From assembly GCF_030732845.1 (NCBI RefSeq), contig NZ_JASHKA010000006.1, positions 1 to 64,000 on the forward strand: DNA of 64,000 bases. Direction: 5' to 3'. The first letter of the stretch is position 1. Every line of letters begins with the position of its first letter. The position numbers and the translations under genes were made by a program. The stretch comes from Roseibium sp. MMSF_3544. Its GTDB lineage: Bacteria > Pseudomonadota > Alphaproteobacteria > Rhizobiales > Stappiaceae. The notes beneath the pieces were generated by a model. That model had not been told where the DNA came from and did no database searches. It saw only the letters and a program-made list of their open reading frames with translations. Positions 25,582-34,177 of this stretch are shown here, one piece after another.

Positions 25582-25766
25582 CACCGAGACGGTTTTGCGA
25601 GCGCAGCTTTTTTGCGGCGGAGCGCCCGATCTGAGGACGAAACAGTCCTGCCGATCCCCCACTACCAGTGCCGGTTTGAGTGCTTGACACCCGACGCGGC
25701 GCCTTGCAGCACGGGCAGCGTCCAGATTTGCTTGCCCGCTTCTGTCCCGCGTGAGATTGTCCGAAA

Positions 25767-26924
25767 ATGAACGCTGCACATCCGGAAAAAACGTCGATTA
25801 TCGACACTGATTGGTGGTCCGTGGGAACGGTGACCATCGGCATTACCGTGTTTGCCATCGCACAGGGTCTGACCTATCCGCTGATCTCCTTGCTGCTGGC
25901 GGCGCGTGAAATCTCCGATACGATGATCGGCTTCAATGCCGCCGCGTTCATGCTCGGGCTGGGAACGTCTGTTCTGATCGTACCAAGCCTTTCTCGGCAT
26001 CTTCGGGCGGGCCAGGTCATTGTTGCCGGCCTGCTGGGTGCGGCGATTTCGCTTGGAGGATTTGCGGCCACGGACAATCTGGCTGCCTGGTTTCTCCTGC
26101 GCTTTGCTTTGGGGTTCTGCGTCAACGCGATCTATGTCTTTGGTGAGGCGTGGCTGAACGCTGCAACAGCCGATGCGGTGCGTGGCCGCGTCTCCGGCGT
26201 CTACAGCGCGGGCATGGCGACAGGCTTTGTGATCGGACCTTTGGCCATCCCACTCTTCGGGATCGAAAGCGGGCTTGCCTTCGCCGCTTGTGCCGTCCTG
26301 GTTTCATTCGTTGCCTTTGGCCTGGCGCTGCTGTCCAAACGCGCCAGGGTGGAACCCGAGAAGCCCGCGATTTCCGATCTGCCGCGGTTTGCGCGGTCGG
26401 CGCCAATGCTCGTATTTCTCGTGGTGGCATTCGGATTCATTGACGCATCGGTCCTGTCTCTCTCACCAGTCCATCTGACCGGTGCCGGGGCGAGTGCGGC
26501 TCTGGCGGCGACGTTTCTGGCCGTCATGCATATCGGCATGATCGTCGCGCAACCGCTCCTGGGCATGTTGCTGGATCGAATGGATCGCTGGCGTGTGGCG
26601 ACCGCCTGTCTGGCATCGACCGGCCTTATCTTTTTCCTGCTGACGTTTGTTCCGATCACTGGATGGCTTATCTGGGTCTTCGCCACTTTGGGTGGGGCTG
26701 CTTTCCTCGGGATCTACACGTCTGCGCTTGCAATTCTGGGTCAGGAACACAGCGGGCGCGGATTGACCGCAGGAGCGGCTGCCTTTTCCCTTGCTTATGC
26801 GACTGGAGGGGTCATCGGACCAGTGGTCACCGGACCTCTCATATCGGTCGTTCCGGGCGCAACATTCATACCGGTGGCGATAATCGGTTTGTGCGGCGCC
26901 GCTGTCGTCTGGCTCAAGAGATAG
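25767..26924 (+). CDS. MFS transporter (YcaD-like)
   Basis: A 385-residue major facilitator with about 12 hydrophobic segments. YcaD-type features include GEAWLN after TM4-5 (FGEAWLNAATADAVRGRVSGVYSAGMATG) and LGMLLDRMDRWRVA in the central-to-C-terminal loop. The substrate is unknown. It stands alone, 185 bp behind the rhombosortase gene and 244 bp ahead of a glutathione transferase; neither gap shows a recognisable element. Confidence 0.88.
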   Translation: MNAAHPEKTSIIDTDWWSVGTVTIGITVFAIAQGLTYPLISLLLAAREISDTMIGFNAAAFMLGLGTSVLIVPSLSRHLRAGQVIVAGLLGAAISLGGFAATDNLAAWFLLRFALGFCVNAIYVFGEAWLNAATADAVRGRVSGVYSAGMATGFVIGPLAIPLFGIESGLAFAACAVLVSFVAFGLALLSKRARVEPEKPAISDLPRFARSAPMLVFLVVAFGFIDASVLSLSPVHLTGAGASAALAATFLAVMHIGMIVAQPLLGMLLDRMDRWRVATACLASTGLIFFLLTFVPITGWLIWVFATLGGAAFLGIYTSALAILGQEHSGRGLTAGAAAFSLAYATGGVIGPVVTGPLISVVPGATFIPVAIIGLCGAAVVWLKR

Positions 26925-27168
26925 ATTGGGCGTGACGGGGCTCTGAACCTTTAGATCCGTCGCGTCGCTGCGAAAACGCTTGGGGCAAATACGTCGGTCT
27001 CCACCCGATCTGTTTCCGGTGTTTGTACGCAAAGTGGCGTTCACGTTGCGGCAGGACCGGTGGCAGCAATGGGCCGGATGTCAGCAGATTTAAAATCAGA
27101 CCTGACCAGACCCTCGGCCAGATGATATGCCTGCAGAAAGGCTCGCGTTCACCAGAAAAGGCTCTGTC

Positions 27169-27885
27169 ATGCCCGCCCGATTTACGCTGTACTACTGGCC
27201 AATTCCCTTCCGTGCGCAGTTCGCGCGCTACATTCTCGCCCATGCCGGCGAGGCGTGGGATGAACCTGATGTGGATGCGTTGCTCGTGCTATATCAGGCG
27301 CCTATTCAAGGGCAGCCGGTCCCCTTCATGGCGCCTCCCGTATTGCACGATGCTGAAGCCGATCTGTGGCTGTCGCAAGCTGTGGCGATTACCAGCTATT
27401 TGGGCGAGCGCTTTGGCCTGATGCCGGGAACCCCTGAAAAGGACGCGCTGACCCGCAAGGTTCTCGGCGACTGCCTCGATGTGCTGCACGGGCTCACGCT
27501 CAATTGCGGCGCAGCGATGTGGGAAGACGAGGGCTGGGCCGAATTTGCCGAAGAACGCCTGCCGCGCTGGCTGGAGATTTTCGAGGCACTCGGGTCGCGC
27601 CACGGCTTGCAAAGCGATCAAGGCACGCTGCTGGGCACCGATGAACCAGGCGTTGCGGATCTGGCTTGCGCGGCGCTCTGGGTGACGATCTGCGATACCT
27701 TGCCGGAGCTGGAAGAGCTTATCGCTCAGCACGCACCAAAGGTGTTGGCATTGTCCCGGCGTATCGGCGCGCTGCCGACGATCGCCGAGTTGCGCGCTGA
27801 CCAGAAACAGCGCTGGGGCAATCTATGGTGCGAAGGCCAGATCGAGGAGTCACTCAGATCCGTGCTCGCCAACTGGCAACGCTGA
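27169..27885 (+). CDS. Glutathione S-transferase family protein
   Basis: A 238-residue cytosolic GST. The thioredoxin-like N-terminal domain is FTLYYWPIPFRAQFARYILAHAG, then the cis-Pro segment APPVLHD and the glutathione-contact segment SQAVAITSYLGERFGL. The C-terminal helical domain spans ~90-235. ATG 27169 gives the usual N-terminus; the frame is open from 27127. Detoxification by glutathione conjugation is the family role, substrate unknown. The 267 bp to the next gene hold the ECF-type promoter candidate. Confidence 0.82.
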   Translation: MPARFTLYYWPIPFRAQFARYILAHAGEAWDEPDVDALLVLYQAPIQGQPVPFMAPPVLHDAEADLWLSQAVAITSYLGERFGLMPGTPEKDALTRKVLGDCLDVLHGLTLNCGAAMWEDEGWAEFAEERLPRWLEIFEALGSRHGLQSDQGTLLGTDEPGVADLACAALWVTICDTLPELEELIAQHAPKVLALSRRIGALPTIAELRADQKQRWGNLWCEGQIEESLRSVLANWQR

Positions 27886-28073
27886 TACAGGGCTTTCGGA
27901 CTTTGAGCGGTTGTTTGTCCGATTTCGCTGCCGCGCGAGAGAAAGACAGTTTTGCGCACGAAGTTGCCTGTCTACTCGAAGAACGCAATGCCGGATTTTG
28001 GGTTTGCGGTGGTGAACTTTATGAACTGCAAATCGCAGAGACATCATTTACGGTCAAAAAAAAATTTTCGGAT

Positions 28074-28100
28074 TGTCGAATTCGCCTGGTTTCGCGCGTC
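28074..28100 (+). promoter_or_regulatory. Candidate ECF42 promoter ahead of the DGPF/sigma operon
   Basis: TGTCGA (28074-28079) is followed after 16 bp by GCGTC (28096-28100), 52 bp before the DGPF gene start. A TGTCGA-type -35 element is, from memory, what has been described for ECF42 sigma factors, so autoregulation by the sigma factor two genes on is plausible. No biochemical support is visible here. Confidence 0.45.
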
Positions 28101-28152
28101 TGGTCGCCAGAAGGCAACAGGTGCTTTCGATTACCAAGAAGGGATGACCGCT

Positions 28153-28503
28153 ATGCAATTCATGCTTTTGATCTACAGCCAAGAAGGTTCGGGACCACAG
28201 CCGGGCACAGATGAGTTCGGGCCGTTCATCGGGGCCTACATGGGCTTCACGCAGAAAATGAAGGACGAAGGCAAGCTTATCTCGGGTGAAGGACTGCAGC
28301 CCGTCGCAACGGCGACAACGCTCTCCATCCGCAACGGTAAGACCCAGACCATGGACGGGCCTTTTGCGGAGACCAAAGAACAGTTGGGCGGCTACTATCT
28401 GCTCGAACTTGCGGATTTGGACGAGGCCCTGAAATGCGCCGCCGAGATCCCAACCGCCAACTATGGTCGGATCGAGGTACGACCCGTCGCGGTCTACGAC
28501 TGA
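28153..28503 (+). CDS. YCII-related (DGPF) protein
   Basis: A 116-residue protein of the YCII/DGPF family: MQFMLLIYSQEG at the start, the name-giving MDGPFAETKEQLGGYYLLE in the middle, and RIEVRPV at the end. ATG 28153 has AAGGG nine bases upstream; an ATG three codons earlier is less well placed. DGPF proteins are the standard genomic partners and regulon members of ECF42 sigma factors, and that sigma factor begins 6 bp downstream. Biochemical function unknown; the ferredoxin-like fold suggests a small catalytic or ligand role. Confidence 0.9.
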   Translation: MQFMLLIYSQEGSGPQPGTDEFGPFIGAYMGFTQKMKDEGKLISGEGLQPVATATTLSIRNGKTQTMDGPFAETKEQLGGYYLLELADLDEALKCAAEIPTANYGRIEVRPVAVYD

Positions 28504-28509
28504 TCCGCC

Positions 28510-29769
28510 ATGCAGTCCCCGAACCAGGTCGATGCCCAGATCACGCGCCTGATCCGAGAGGAGTGGGGCCGGCTGTTGGCGGTGCTGACCGGGTTCGGCG
28601 GAGACCTGTCCCTGGCCGAAGACTGCTTGCATGACGCCGTCGTTGCGGCGCTGCAGACCTGGCCTGAAACGGGGTTGCCCAGTGCGCCAGACGCCTGGTT
28701 GATAACGACAGCACGGCGCAAGGCGATAGATCGACTGCGCCGTGTCCAAACCAATGCGAGCAAGGCCGAAGCACTTGCATTTTGGCAGTGGCAAAACGCG
28801 CCAGAAGCAGAAGAACTTCAGACCCTACCCGACAGAAGGCTGGAGCTTATCTTTACCTGCTGCCATCCGGCTCTGGACGAGAAGTCCCGCGTTGCGCTGA
28901 CTTTGCGCGCTGTCGGGGGATTGACCACAAGTGAGATTGCCGCCGCTTTCCTGGACAAACAAGAGGCAATGGCCGCCCGGCTGACCCGCGCCAAGAAAAA
29001 AATCGCCTCGGCAGGCATCCGGTTCCGTCTGCCAGATGCGGAGGACTTGCCAGGGCGCATCGACGGTGTTCTGCAGGTGATTTACCTGATCTTCAACGAA
29101 GGGCATCGTGGCAGTTCAGAGCAGCTGACACGTACCGATCTCGCCGAAGAAGCCATCCGGCTAGTGCGCATCCTGTCCACCTGCTTGCCGGACCATCTGG
29201 AAACCAAGGGTTTGCTCGCCTTGATGCTCTTGACCGACGCTCGTCGCTTGGCGCGCAAGGGGCCGTCTGGCGCGTTCATACCGCTTGAGGAGCAAAAGCG
29301 TTCCCGTTGGGACAGAGGCAAAATCCGTGAAGGCAAGCGATTAGTGGAGACGGTCCTTAAGGCCGGCCCGCCCGGTGCCTACGCGCTGCAGGCCGCGATC
29401 AGCGCTTTGCACGCCGAGGCACCCGACTTTGCCAGGACTGATTGGACCCAGATTGTCGCGCTCTACGACCTGCTGTGGAAGCTCCAACCCAATCCAGTGG
29501 TGCTGCTCAACTGTGCAGTCGCCCAGTCCTACGCGACAGACCCGTCAACCGCTTTGGAGCAACTGGAGGCCACCGGCGCCGGTCAGCACTTGCAGGCCTA
29601 TCAACCCTATCATGCCTGCCGGGCGGACCTTCTGGCACGACAGGGCCGATGGAAGGAGGCAACGGTCGCCTATGACCGTGCCATTGTCCTGACCGAAGCG
29701 CCTGAAGAAGTTGCTTTCCTGCAGGCGCGCCGCGAAGCAGCAGCCAACTCTGGTCAACCCAGTTCCTGA
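28510..29769 (+). CDS. ECF42-type RNA polymerase sigma factor with C-terminal TPR-like extension
   Basis: A 419-residue protein, about twice the length of ordinary ECF sigma factors. Region 2 is in EEWGRLLAVLTGFGGDLSLAEDCLHDAVVAALQTWP with PDAWLITTARRKAIDRLRR (residues 11-77). Region 4 follows at about 112-160 (KSRVALTLRAVGGLTTSEIAAAFL). The long C-terminal domain carries YLIFNEGH and TPR-like helices, as in ECF42. No anti-sigma factor gene is adjacent, as usual for this group, where the C-terminal domain is thought to replace it. It is transcribed with the DGPF gene and probably drives its own operon. Confidence 0.92.
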   Translation: MQSPNQVDAQITRLIREEWGRLLAVLTGFGGDLSLAEDCLHDAVVAALQTWPETGLPSAPDAWLITTARRKAIDRLRRVQTNASKAEALAFWQWQNAPEAEELQTLPDRRLELIFTCCHPALDEKSRVALTLRAVGGLTTSEIAAAFLDKQEAMAARLTRAKKKIASAGIRFRLPDAEDLPGRIDGVLQVIYLIFNEGHRGSSEQLTRTDLAEEAIRLVRILSTCLPDHLETKGLLALMLLTDARRLARKGPSGAFIPLEEQKRSRWDRGKIREGKRLVETVLKAGPPGAYALQAAISALHAEAPDFARTDWTQIVALYDLLWKLQPNPVVLLNCAVAQSYATDPSTALEQLEATGAGQHLQAYQPYHACRADLLARQGRWKEATVAYDRAIVLTEAPEEVAFLQARREAAANSGQPSS

Positions 29770-29982
29770 GCCTTTTCGAGGAGCTGCCGTCTAGAGCATT
29801 GAATCACTTGAGTTGGTGGAGTTGATGATCTGCCGGTTGTGATCGAAGCTAAGCGTTCATTTTGTCTGCAGAAAGGGTTGCTTTTGGGCCCATAGCGCGC
29901 CGCGCGCCAGAAGCGATCTCAATGCCTGTGTGGCGGACGAAACAGACGCTCACTGCAGCGATGTGAACGGCCGTTTTTGGCA

Positions 29983-30666
29983 TCACAATTGAACCGTTGG
30001 AACGGTTTTCCCTTTCTGGTTCTGCTCCCATTCGGAAATCAAGGCATCGCCACAACCTTCGAAACCGTCAGCTAGCAGTTTGTAACGGATCACGCGATCC
30101 AGCCTGAAATGCCGAATGTCACATCGCAACTCGCACCACGCCGCAATCATGGCGGCATCCAGATAATAAATCAGAACAAGTGGCCAGATCACACGCTGCG
30201 TCTCGCGGCTTTCGGCATCACGATAAGTGATCCGGACTTTCTTCTCGGTGCGGATTGCCTTGCGGAGCTCCGGTAGCTCGAAATTCGGCGTGGACCCCAT
30301 TGACCAGGACGACGTGACAAGCCGGCGTGTACTTGGGGCCGTTTCGTTCAGCTTTCGCGCGGCCCGTTTGGCTGCCCGCCAAAGTCCAACATCACCCGTG
30401 CGCGCAATCATGCCGAGGCCGACCGAAATCGCCTCCGCCTCTTCGACATCAAAGTTGATCGGCGGGAGGTCGTAGCCCTTTCGCATGACGTAGCCGACGC
30501 CCGGTTCCCCCAGGATCGGAGTTTGCATCGCTTGAAGCGCGGCGATGTCTCGATAAACCGTCCGTATCGACACCTCCAACGCGCTGGCAAGGTCCCGGGC
30601 CAAGAGCGGTTTGTTTGCCGATCTCAGCAGCTGAATGACCTCAAAGAGCCGCGCTGATCTGGACAT
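29983..30666 (-). CDS. YafY-type HTH and WYL domain transcriptional regulator
   Basis: A 227-residue regulator. The N-terminal HTH_11 domain (SARLFEVIQLLRSANKPLLARDLASALEVSIRTVYRDIAALQ) is followed by a WYL domain at about 135-215 (VRITYRDAESRETQRVIWPLVLIYYLDAAMIAAWCELRCDIRHFRLDRV). ATG 30666 has AGGAGG 8 nt upstream. WYL domains bind nucleotides or small ligands. A 42-bp near-perfect dyad lies 28 bp upstream in the region shared with the divergent EamA transporter gene, probably its operator. The 213 bp between this gene's 3' end and the sigma gene show nothing recognisable. Confidence 0.9.
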   Translation of the reverse strand: MSRSARLFEVIQLLRSANKPLLARDLASALEVSIRTVYRDIAALQAMQTPILGEPGVGYVMRKGYDLPPINFDVEEAEAISVGLGMIARTGDVGLWRAAKRAARKLNETAPSTRRLVTSSWSMGSTPNFELPELRKAIRTEKKVRITYRDAESRETQRVIWPLVLIYYLDAAMIAAWCELRCDIRHFRLDRVIRYKLLADGFEGCGDALISEWEQNQKGKTVPTVQL

Positions 30667-30693
30667 CGTTTTTCCTCCTGATCTCACGCATAC

Positions 30694-30735
30694 AGCAAAA
30701 CACTACTGCCACACAGTTGGCAGTAGTGTTTTGCT
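30694..30735. promoter_or_regulatory. Long perfect inverted repeat, operator candidate for the YafY/WYL regulator
   Basis: AGCAAAACACTACTGCCA (30694-30711) and its exact complement (30718-30735) flank a 6-nt centre. It sits in the middle of the 112-bp divergent promoter region, 28 bp from the WYL gene start and 43 bp from the EamA gene start. An 18-bp perfect arm is unusually long for a protein binding site, so two stacked dimers or a cruciform/hairpin role are also possible. Confidence 0.65.
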
Positions 30736-30778
30736 ATCAAAGCGTCAGTTAATCGTCATGCGGCAAGGGGAGCGGCGA

Positions 30779-31663
30779 ATGGCGGCGCCTGCGACAGGAA
30801 ACCAGATTTGGCGAGGGGCCGCTTATGTTATTGCCGCAGCGTTTCTTTTTGCCCTCGCACCTGCAGTCGCGCGACACGCGTCCAGCGAACTGAATGTCCT
30901 TATCCTCGTGTTCTGGACCAACATCTGGATGTTCGTCCTCATGTGCTTGTGGGTCATGGTTCGCCCGCCGGCTGGCGGTCTTCAAACTGGCAAGCTGGGG
31001 AAGCACTTCCTGAGATCCGTTTTCACCTACGGTGCCATCGTGACCTATTTTTACGCGGTGAGGCACATCCCTTTCGCCAACGCTGTCATCCTGCAATCCA
31101 TGGGCCCGCTCTTCGTACCGATTTTGGCGCTCCTGATCTTCCGCAGATTGTCAGACCGGTATGTCTGGCTCGGCGTTCTCATCAGCTTCATTGGCGTGAT
31201 GCTGATCGTGCGCCCTGACCGCGTGGACGTTTCCGTCGGAGAGGTTTCTGCCTTGCTCGCCGCTTTGGGTGGCGCAGCGGCCGCGCTCGTGATCTGGTCC
31301 CTGGGGACCACGGAGCCCCCGGACAGGCAGATGTTCTATTTCGCCTTCTTTGCGCTTTTGCTGTCGACTGTGTCGCTTCCCTGGGTGTGGCAGTGGCCGA
31401 CGACAGATCAGATGATCCAGGTGTTCTTCATCGCGTTATGCACCATTGTCGGGCAGTTCTTCTACGCAAAGGCCTTTTCAATCGCACCGGGTGACAAGGT
31501 GAACACGTGGATCTACATGTCGCTCGTGTTCGCCGCGATTATCGGCTTCGTCTTGTGGGACGAACCCATTCTGGGGTTCACGGTCGTCGGAGCAGCTCTT
31601 GTGGTCGGCGGCGCGTATCTCGCAACGCGTGAGAACGGTGCGAAGAAATCTCGTGCGGGATGA
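30779..31663 (+). CDS. EamA/DMT family transporter
   Basis: A 294-residue inner-membrane protein with ten hydrophobic segments in two EamA repeats; the first repeat contains ILVFWTNIWMFVLMCLWVM and the second GDKVNTWIYMSLVFAAIIGFVLWDE. ATG 30779 follows AAGGGGAG at 30765-30772; the frame is open much further upstream but would cross the inverted repeat. Export of a metabolite is the usual role. Divergence from the WYL gene suggests regulation by it. Confidence 0.87.
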   Translation: MAAPATGNQIWRGAAYVIAAAFLFALAPAVARHASSELNVLILVFWTNIWMFVLMCLWVMVRPPAGGLQTGKLGKHFLRSVFTYGAIVTYFYAVRHIPFANAVILQSMGPLFVPILALLIFRRLSDRYVWLGVLISFIGVMLIVRPDRVDVSVGEVSALLAALGGAAAALVIWSLGTTEPPDRQMFYFAFFALLLSTVSLPWVWQWPTTDQMIQVFFIALCTIVGQFFYAKAFSIAPGDKVNTWIYMSLVFAAIIGFVLWDEPILGFTVVGAALVVGGAYLATRENGAKKSRAG

Positions 31664-31938
31664 GCCTCGGGCGGTCGCCCCGAGAACAGGGCTACTCTAG
31701 CAACGGCTGTTTATTCATCGCGCAGCATCGGCAGACAAGGCCTTGAAGCGACCCCTAGTTGCGGGCTTCCCGAACATCCGCTTTGGGTCCAGTTTGACAA
31801 GAGGCACGCAAAATCAGTGCAAATTGCCAATGATCGCTGCTGCCGGACCGGAATTGACGGTATTCTTCGGGTTCGTCAACGAAAAGGGTCGACGACCCGT
31901 GTTCACCAGCTGCACTGCCGTGGCTGACTGGAGCTCTC

Positions 31939-33126
31939 ATGCGCCTGCTTACCGTTACTTTTGCCTTCTTCCTTTTTGCCCAACCGGCTCTGGCTGATCT
32001 TAAAGGCAAGATATCAGCGGCCGCGCCATCGGGTGTCGTGCTCGTGCTGGATGAAGAAGGCAATGAACTGGTGGCGCAAAACGCTGACCGGAACTTCGTG
32101 CCGGCTTCTGTTGCCAAGATCGTCACCGCATGGCTGGCGATGGAGGTTCTGGGGAGCGATTACCGGTTTGAAACCAGCTTTTACCTGGACAGCGACAGGG
32201 TGCTCCATGTTCGCGGCGGTGGCGATCCCTTCCTTGTGTCCGAAGAGCTCGAATTGCTCGCTTCCGACCTCGTTGCCGCGACCGGCAAGGAGCCTTTTAA
32301 AGGGCTCGTTCTTGATGCAAGCTATTACCCTTCAGACCTGCGCATCCCCGGTATCGAAGACACCAACAAGTCATATGACGCCCTGAACTCCGCCTTCGCC
32401 GCAAATTTCAATACGATCCATGCCGTGCGCAAGGGAAACTCGGTGCGCTCTGCCGAGAAGCAGACCCCGATCACGCCGTTGGCAATCAGCCAATTCCGCG
32501 AGCGTGGTCCCAACGGACGAGGGCGCATTAATCTTGCTCCAAAAGATCCTGCCGTGGGCGTGCGGTATGCCGGTGAGCTTCTCGCCGCCTTTATCGAAAA
32601 GGCCGGCGGGAGCGTTGAAGGCGACATCAAAGTCGGATCCATTCCCGCGAACCTGGAGCCCGTTCATGTGCACCGCCAGTCGCGCCCCCTGTCAGAGGTC
32701 CTTACCTTGCTGCTGCTGGGGTCGAACAACTACATTGCCAACCAGATCTTTCTGGAGATTGGTGCACATCGTTTGGGTGGGCCTGTCAGCCTCGAGAAAT
32801 CACTCAAAGTTGCCTCGGAGATCTTTGCAGAGCACGGGATCGACGGCGCTATCGAGCTCAAGGAAGGCTCCGGCATCAGCCCCGAAAACCGCTTCTCCAC
32901 TTACGGCTTGGCCAAGGTTCTGAAGGAGTTTGCGCCTTATGCCGAGCTGCTTCCAAAAACCCGGGCGGGGTCCCGGTACAAGACAGGCACGATCCCCGGT
33001 GAGCGTACGCTGGCGGGATACGTGAACACGACCAAGTACGGCCTGGTGCCTTTCGTGATCTCGCTCGGTGGCAAAACCGGAAAGACCCGGTTCCGGCTGC
33101 TCCGGACCATGGAGAAAGATCTTTAG
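31939..33126 (+). CDS. dacB: D-alanyl-D-alanine carboxypeptidase/endopeptidase (PBP4, peptidase S13)
   Basis: A 395-residue periplasmic class C penicillin-binding protein with signal peptide (1-19, cleavage after ALA). All three active-site motifs are present: SVAK (Ser57-Lys60), SNN (Ser262-Asn264) and KTG (Lys348-Gly350). The large insertion between the first two motifs is the S13 hallmark. It trims D-Ala from, or cleaves cross-links in, peptidoglycan. It is compact compared with E. coli PBP4. The 275 bp upstream contain no recognisable gene. Confidence 0.9.
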   Translation: MRLLTVTFAFFLFAQPALADLKGKISAAAPSGVVLVLDEEGNELVAQNADRNFVPASVAKIVTAWLAMEVLGSDYRFETSFYLDSDRVLHVRGGGDPFLVSEELELLASDLVAATGKEPFKGLVLDASYYPSDLRIPGIEDTNKSYDALNSAFAANFNTIHAVRKGNSVRSAEKQTPITPLAISQFRERGPNGRGRINLAPKDPAVGVRYAGELLAAFIEKAGGSVEGDIKVGSIPANLEPVHVHRQSRPLSEVLTLLLLGSNNYIANQIFLEIGAHRLGGPVSLEKSLKVASEIFAEHGIDGAIELKEGSGISPENRFSTYGLAKVLKEFAPYAELLPKTRAGSRYKTGTIPGERTLAGYVNTTKYGLVPFVISLGGKTGKTRFRLLRTMEKDL

Positions 33127-33165
33127 CAGGATTGTTTTTCGAACCTGGGACCTGGCTGGTTGCCG

Positions 33166-34044
33166 TTAGACCTTCGTGCCGGGTCTCCTCCACATCGAAA
33201 TGAGAACCGCCGCAAAGATGACGGCGCCGCCGGTCAATGTTGCGACAGGTGGTATCTCCGACAGGACCAACAATGCGAGCAAAGGGGCAAGCGGTGTCTC
33301 CAAAGCTCCGATAAGCGCGGTCTGTCCCGCAGGAACACGTTTTGCGCCTTCTGCAAGCGTGACAGATGCGATCGCAAAGAGAATTCCAAAGGCTGCAAGT
33401 ATCGCGATTTCCTGGGGTGCAGTCTGAAACGGCGTGCCGAGCACAATTGCCAGCGGCAGCAGCAAGGCTGACTGCATGACCGATGGCCCGGCGCTCGGCG
33501 TCTCGGGTCGCGCCCGGTAGACGACCATGATCAATGCCATGACCAGCGTCATCAAGAGAGCCAGGAAGTCTCCCCAAAGGTCCAGACTTCCGACGGACCC
33601 CCAAACGACGATCCCGACGCCGGCAAAGGCAGCCGCGGCGCAGAACATGGTTCTTCGTTCCATGCGTTCTCCGATTGCCACCCACGCCATGAGAGCTGCA
33701 ATGAGTGGGGCGATCGCATAAATCAGCGCGACATTGGCAATCGATGTCGACTTGAAGGCGGAAATAAAGGCCACCTGGCCGGCGGCGCCGACCAATGCGA
33801 CTGTAAGCCCCGCCGTGCCCATGCCGAGGAACTCTCGTCTCAATGAGCTTCGTTCAGCCGCCCAGGCGGTTGTCGCCAGCACCGCAAAGACGCCCCGCCA
33901 AAAAATCACGGCCCAGGCCCCGGCCTCCACGCCCTTGGTGAAAAGACCCGCCGTACTGAATGTAACAGCCGACGCGACAAGGAGACCGACGCCGAGGGCG
34001 TAATCCGTTCGCAATCGCGGGGCTGATGATCCGTCTACAGTCAT
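33166..34044 (-). CDS. EamA/DMT family transporter
   Basis: A 292-residue ten-helix drug/metabolite transporter (GLLVASAVTFSTAGLFTKGVEAGAWAVIFWRG at the start; second repeat from about 145). GALETPLAPLLALLVLSEIPP in the penultimate region is typical of RhaT/YdcZ-like EamA proteins. It converges on dacB with a 39-bp gap and diverges from the LysR gene at 34178, which is its likely regulator (inference). Substrate unknown. Confidence 0.88.
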   Translation of the reverse strand: MTVDGSSAPRLRTDYALGVGLLVASAVTFSTAGLFTKGVEAGAWAVIFWRGVFAVLATTAWAAERSSLRREFLGMGTAGLTVALVGAAGQVAFISAFKSTSIANVALIYAIAPLIAALMAWVAIGERMERRTMFCAAAAFAGVGIVVWGSVGSLDLWGDFLALLMTLVMALIMVVYRARPETPSAGPSVMQSALLLPLAIVLGTPFQTAPQEIAILAAFGILFAIASVTLAEGAKRVPAGQTALIGALETPLAPLLALLVLSEIPPVATLTGGAVIFAAVLISMWRRPGTKV

Positions 34045-34177
34045 TTTATGATTTCTTGCGTGAGATGAGGGACAAAATCTGTGCTTTGTTCAGTTTCGGG
34101 TTCGACTATTCGGCACCGCGAGCCCTGTGACAAAGGAATTGATTTCACCGCATGAATTAGCTTTTCTAATGCATGAT

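Noticed and set aside
27825..28214. 129-residue plus-strand frame between GST and DGPF genes
   Set aside because: Overlaps both genes out of frame, no ribosome site, no recognisable sequence.
29849..30055. 68-residue minus-strand frame behind the WYL gene
   Set aside because: Overlaps the WYL gene end, no similarity I recognise and no good start; possibly decayed sequence.
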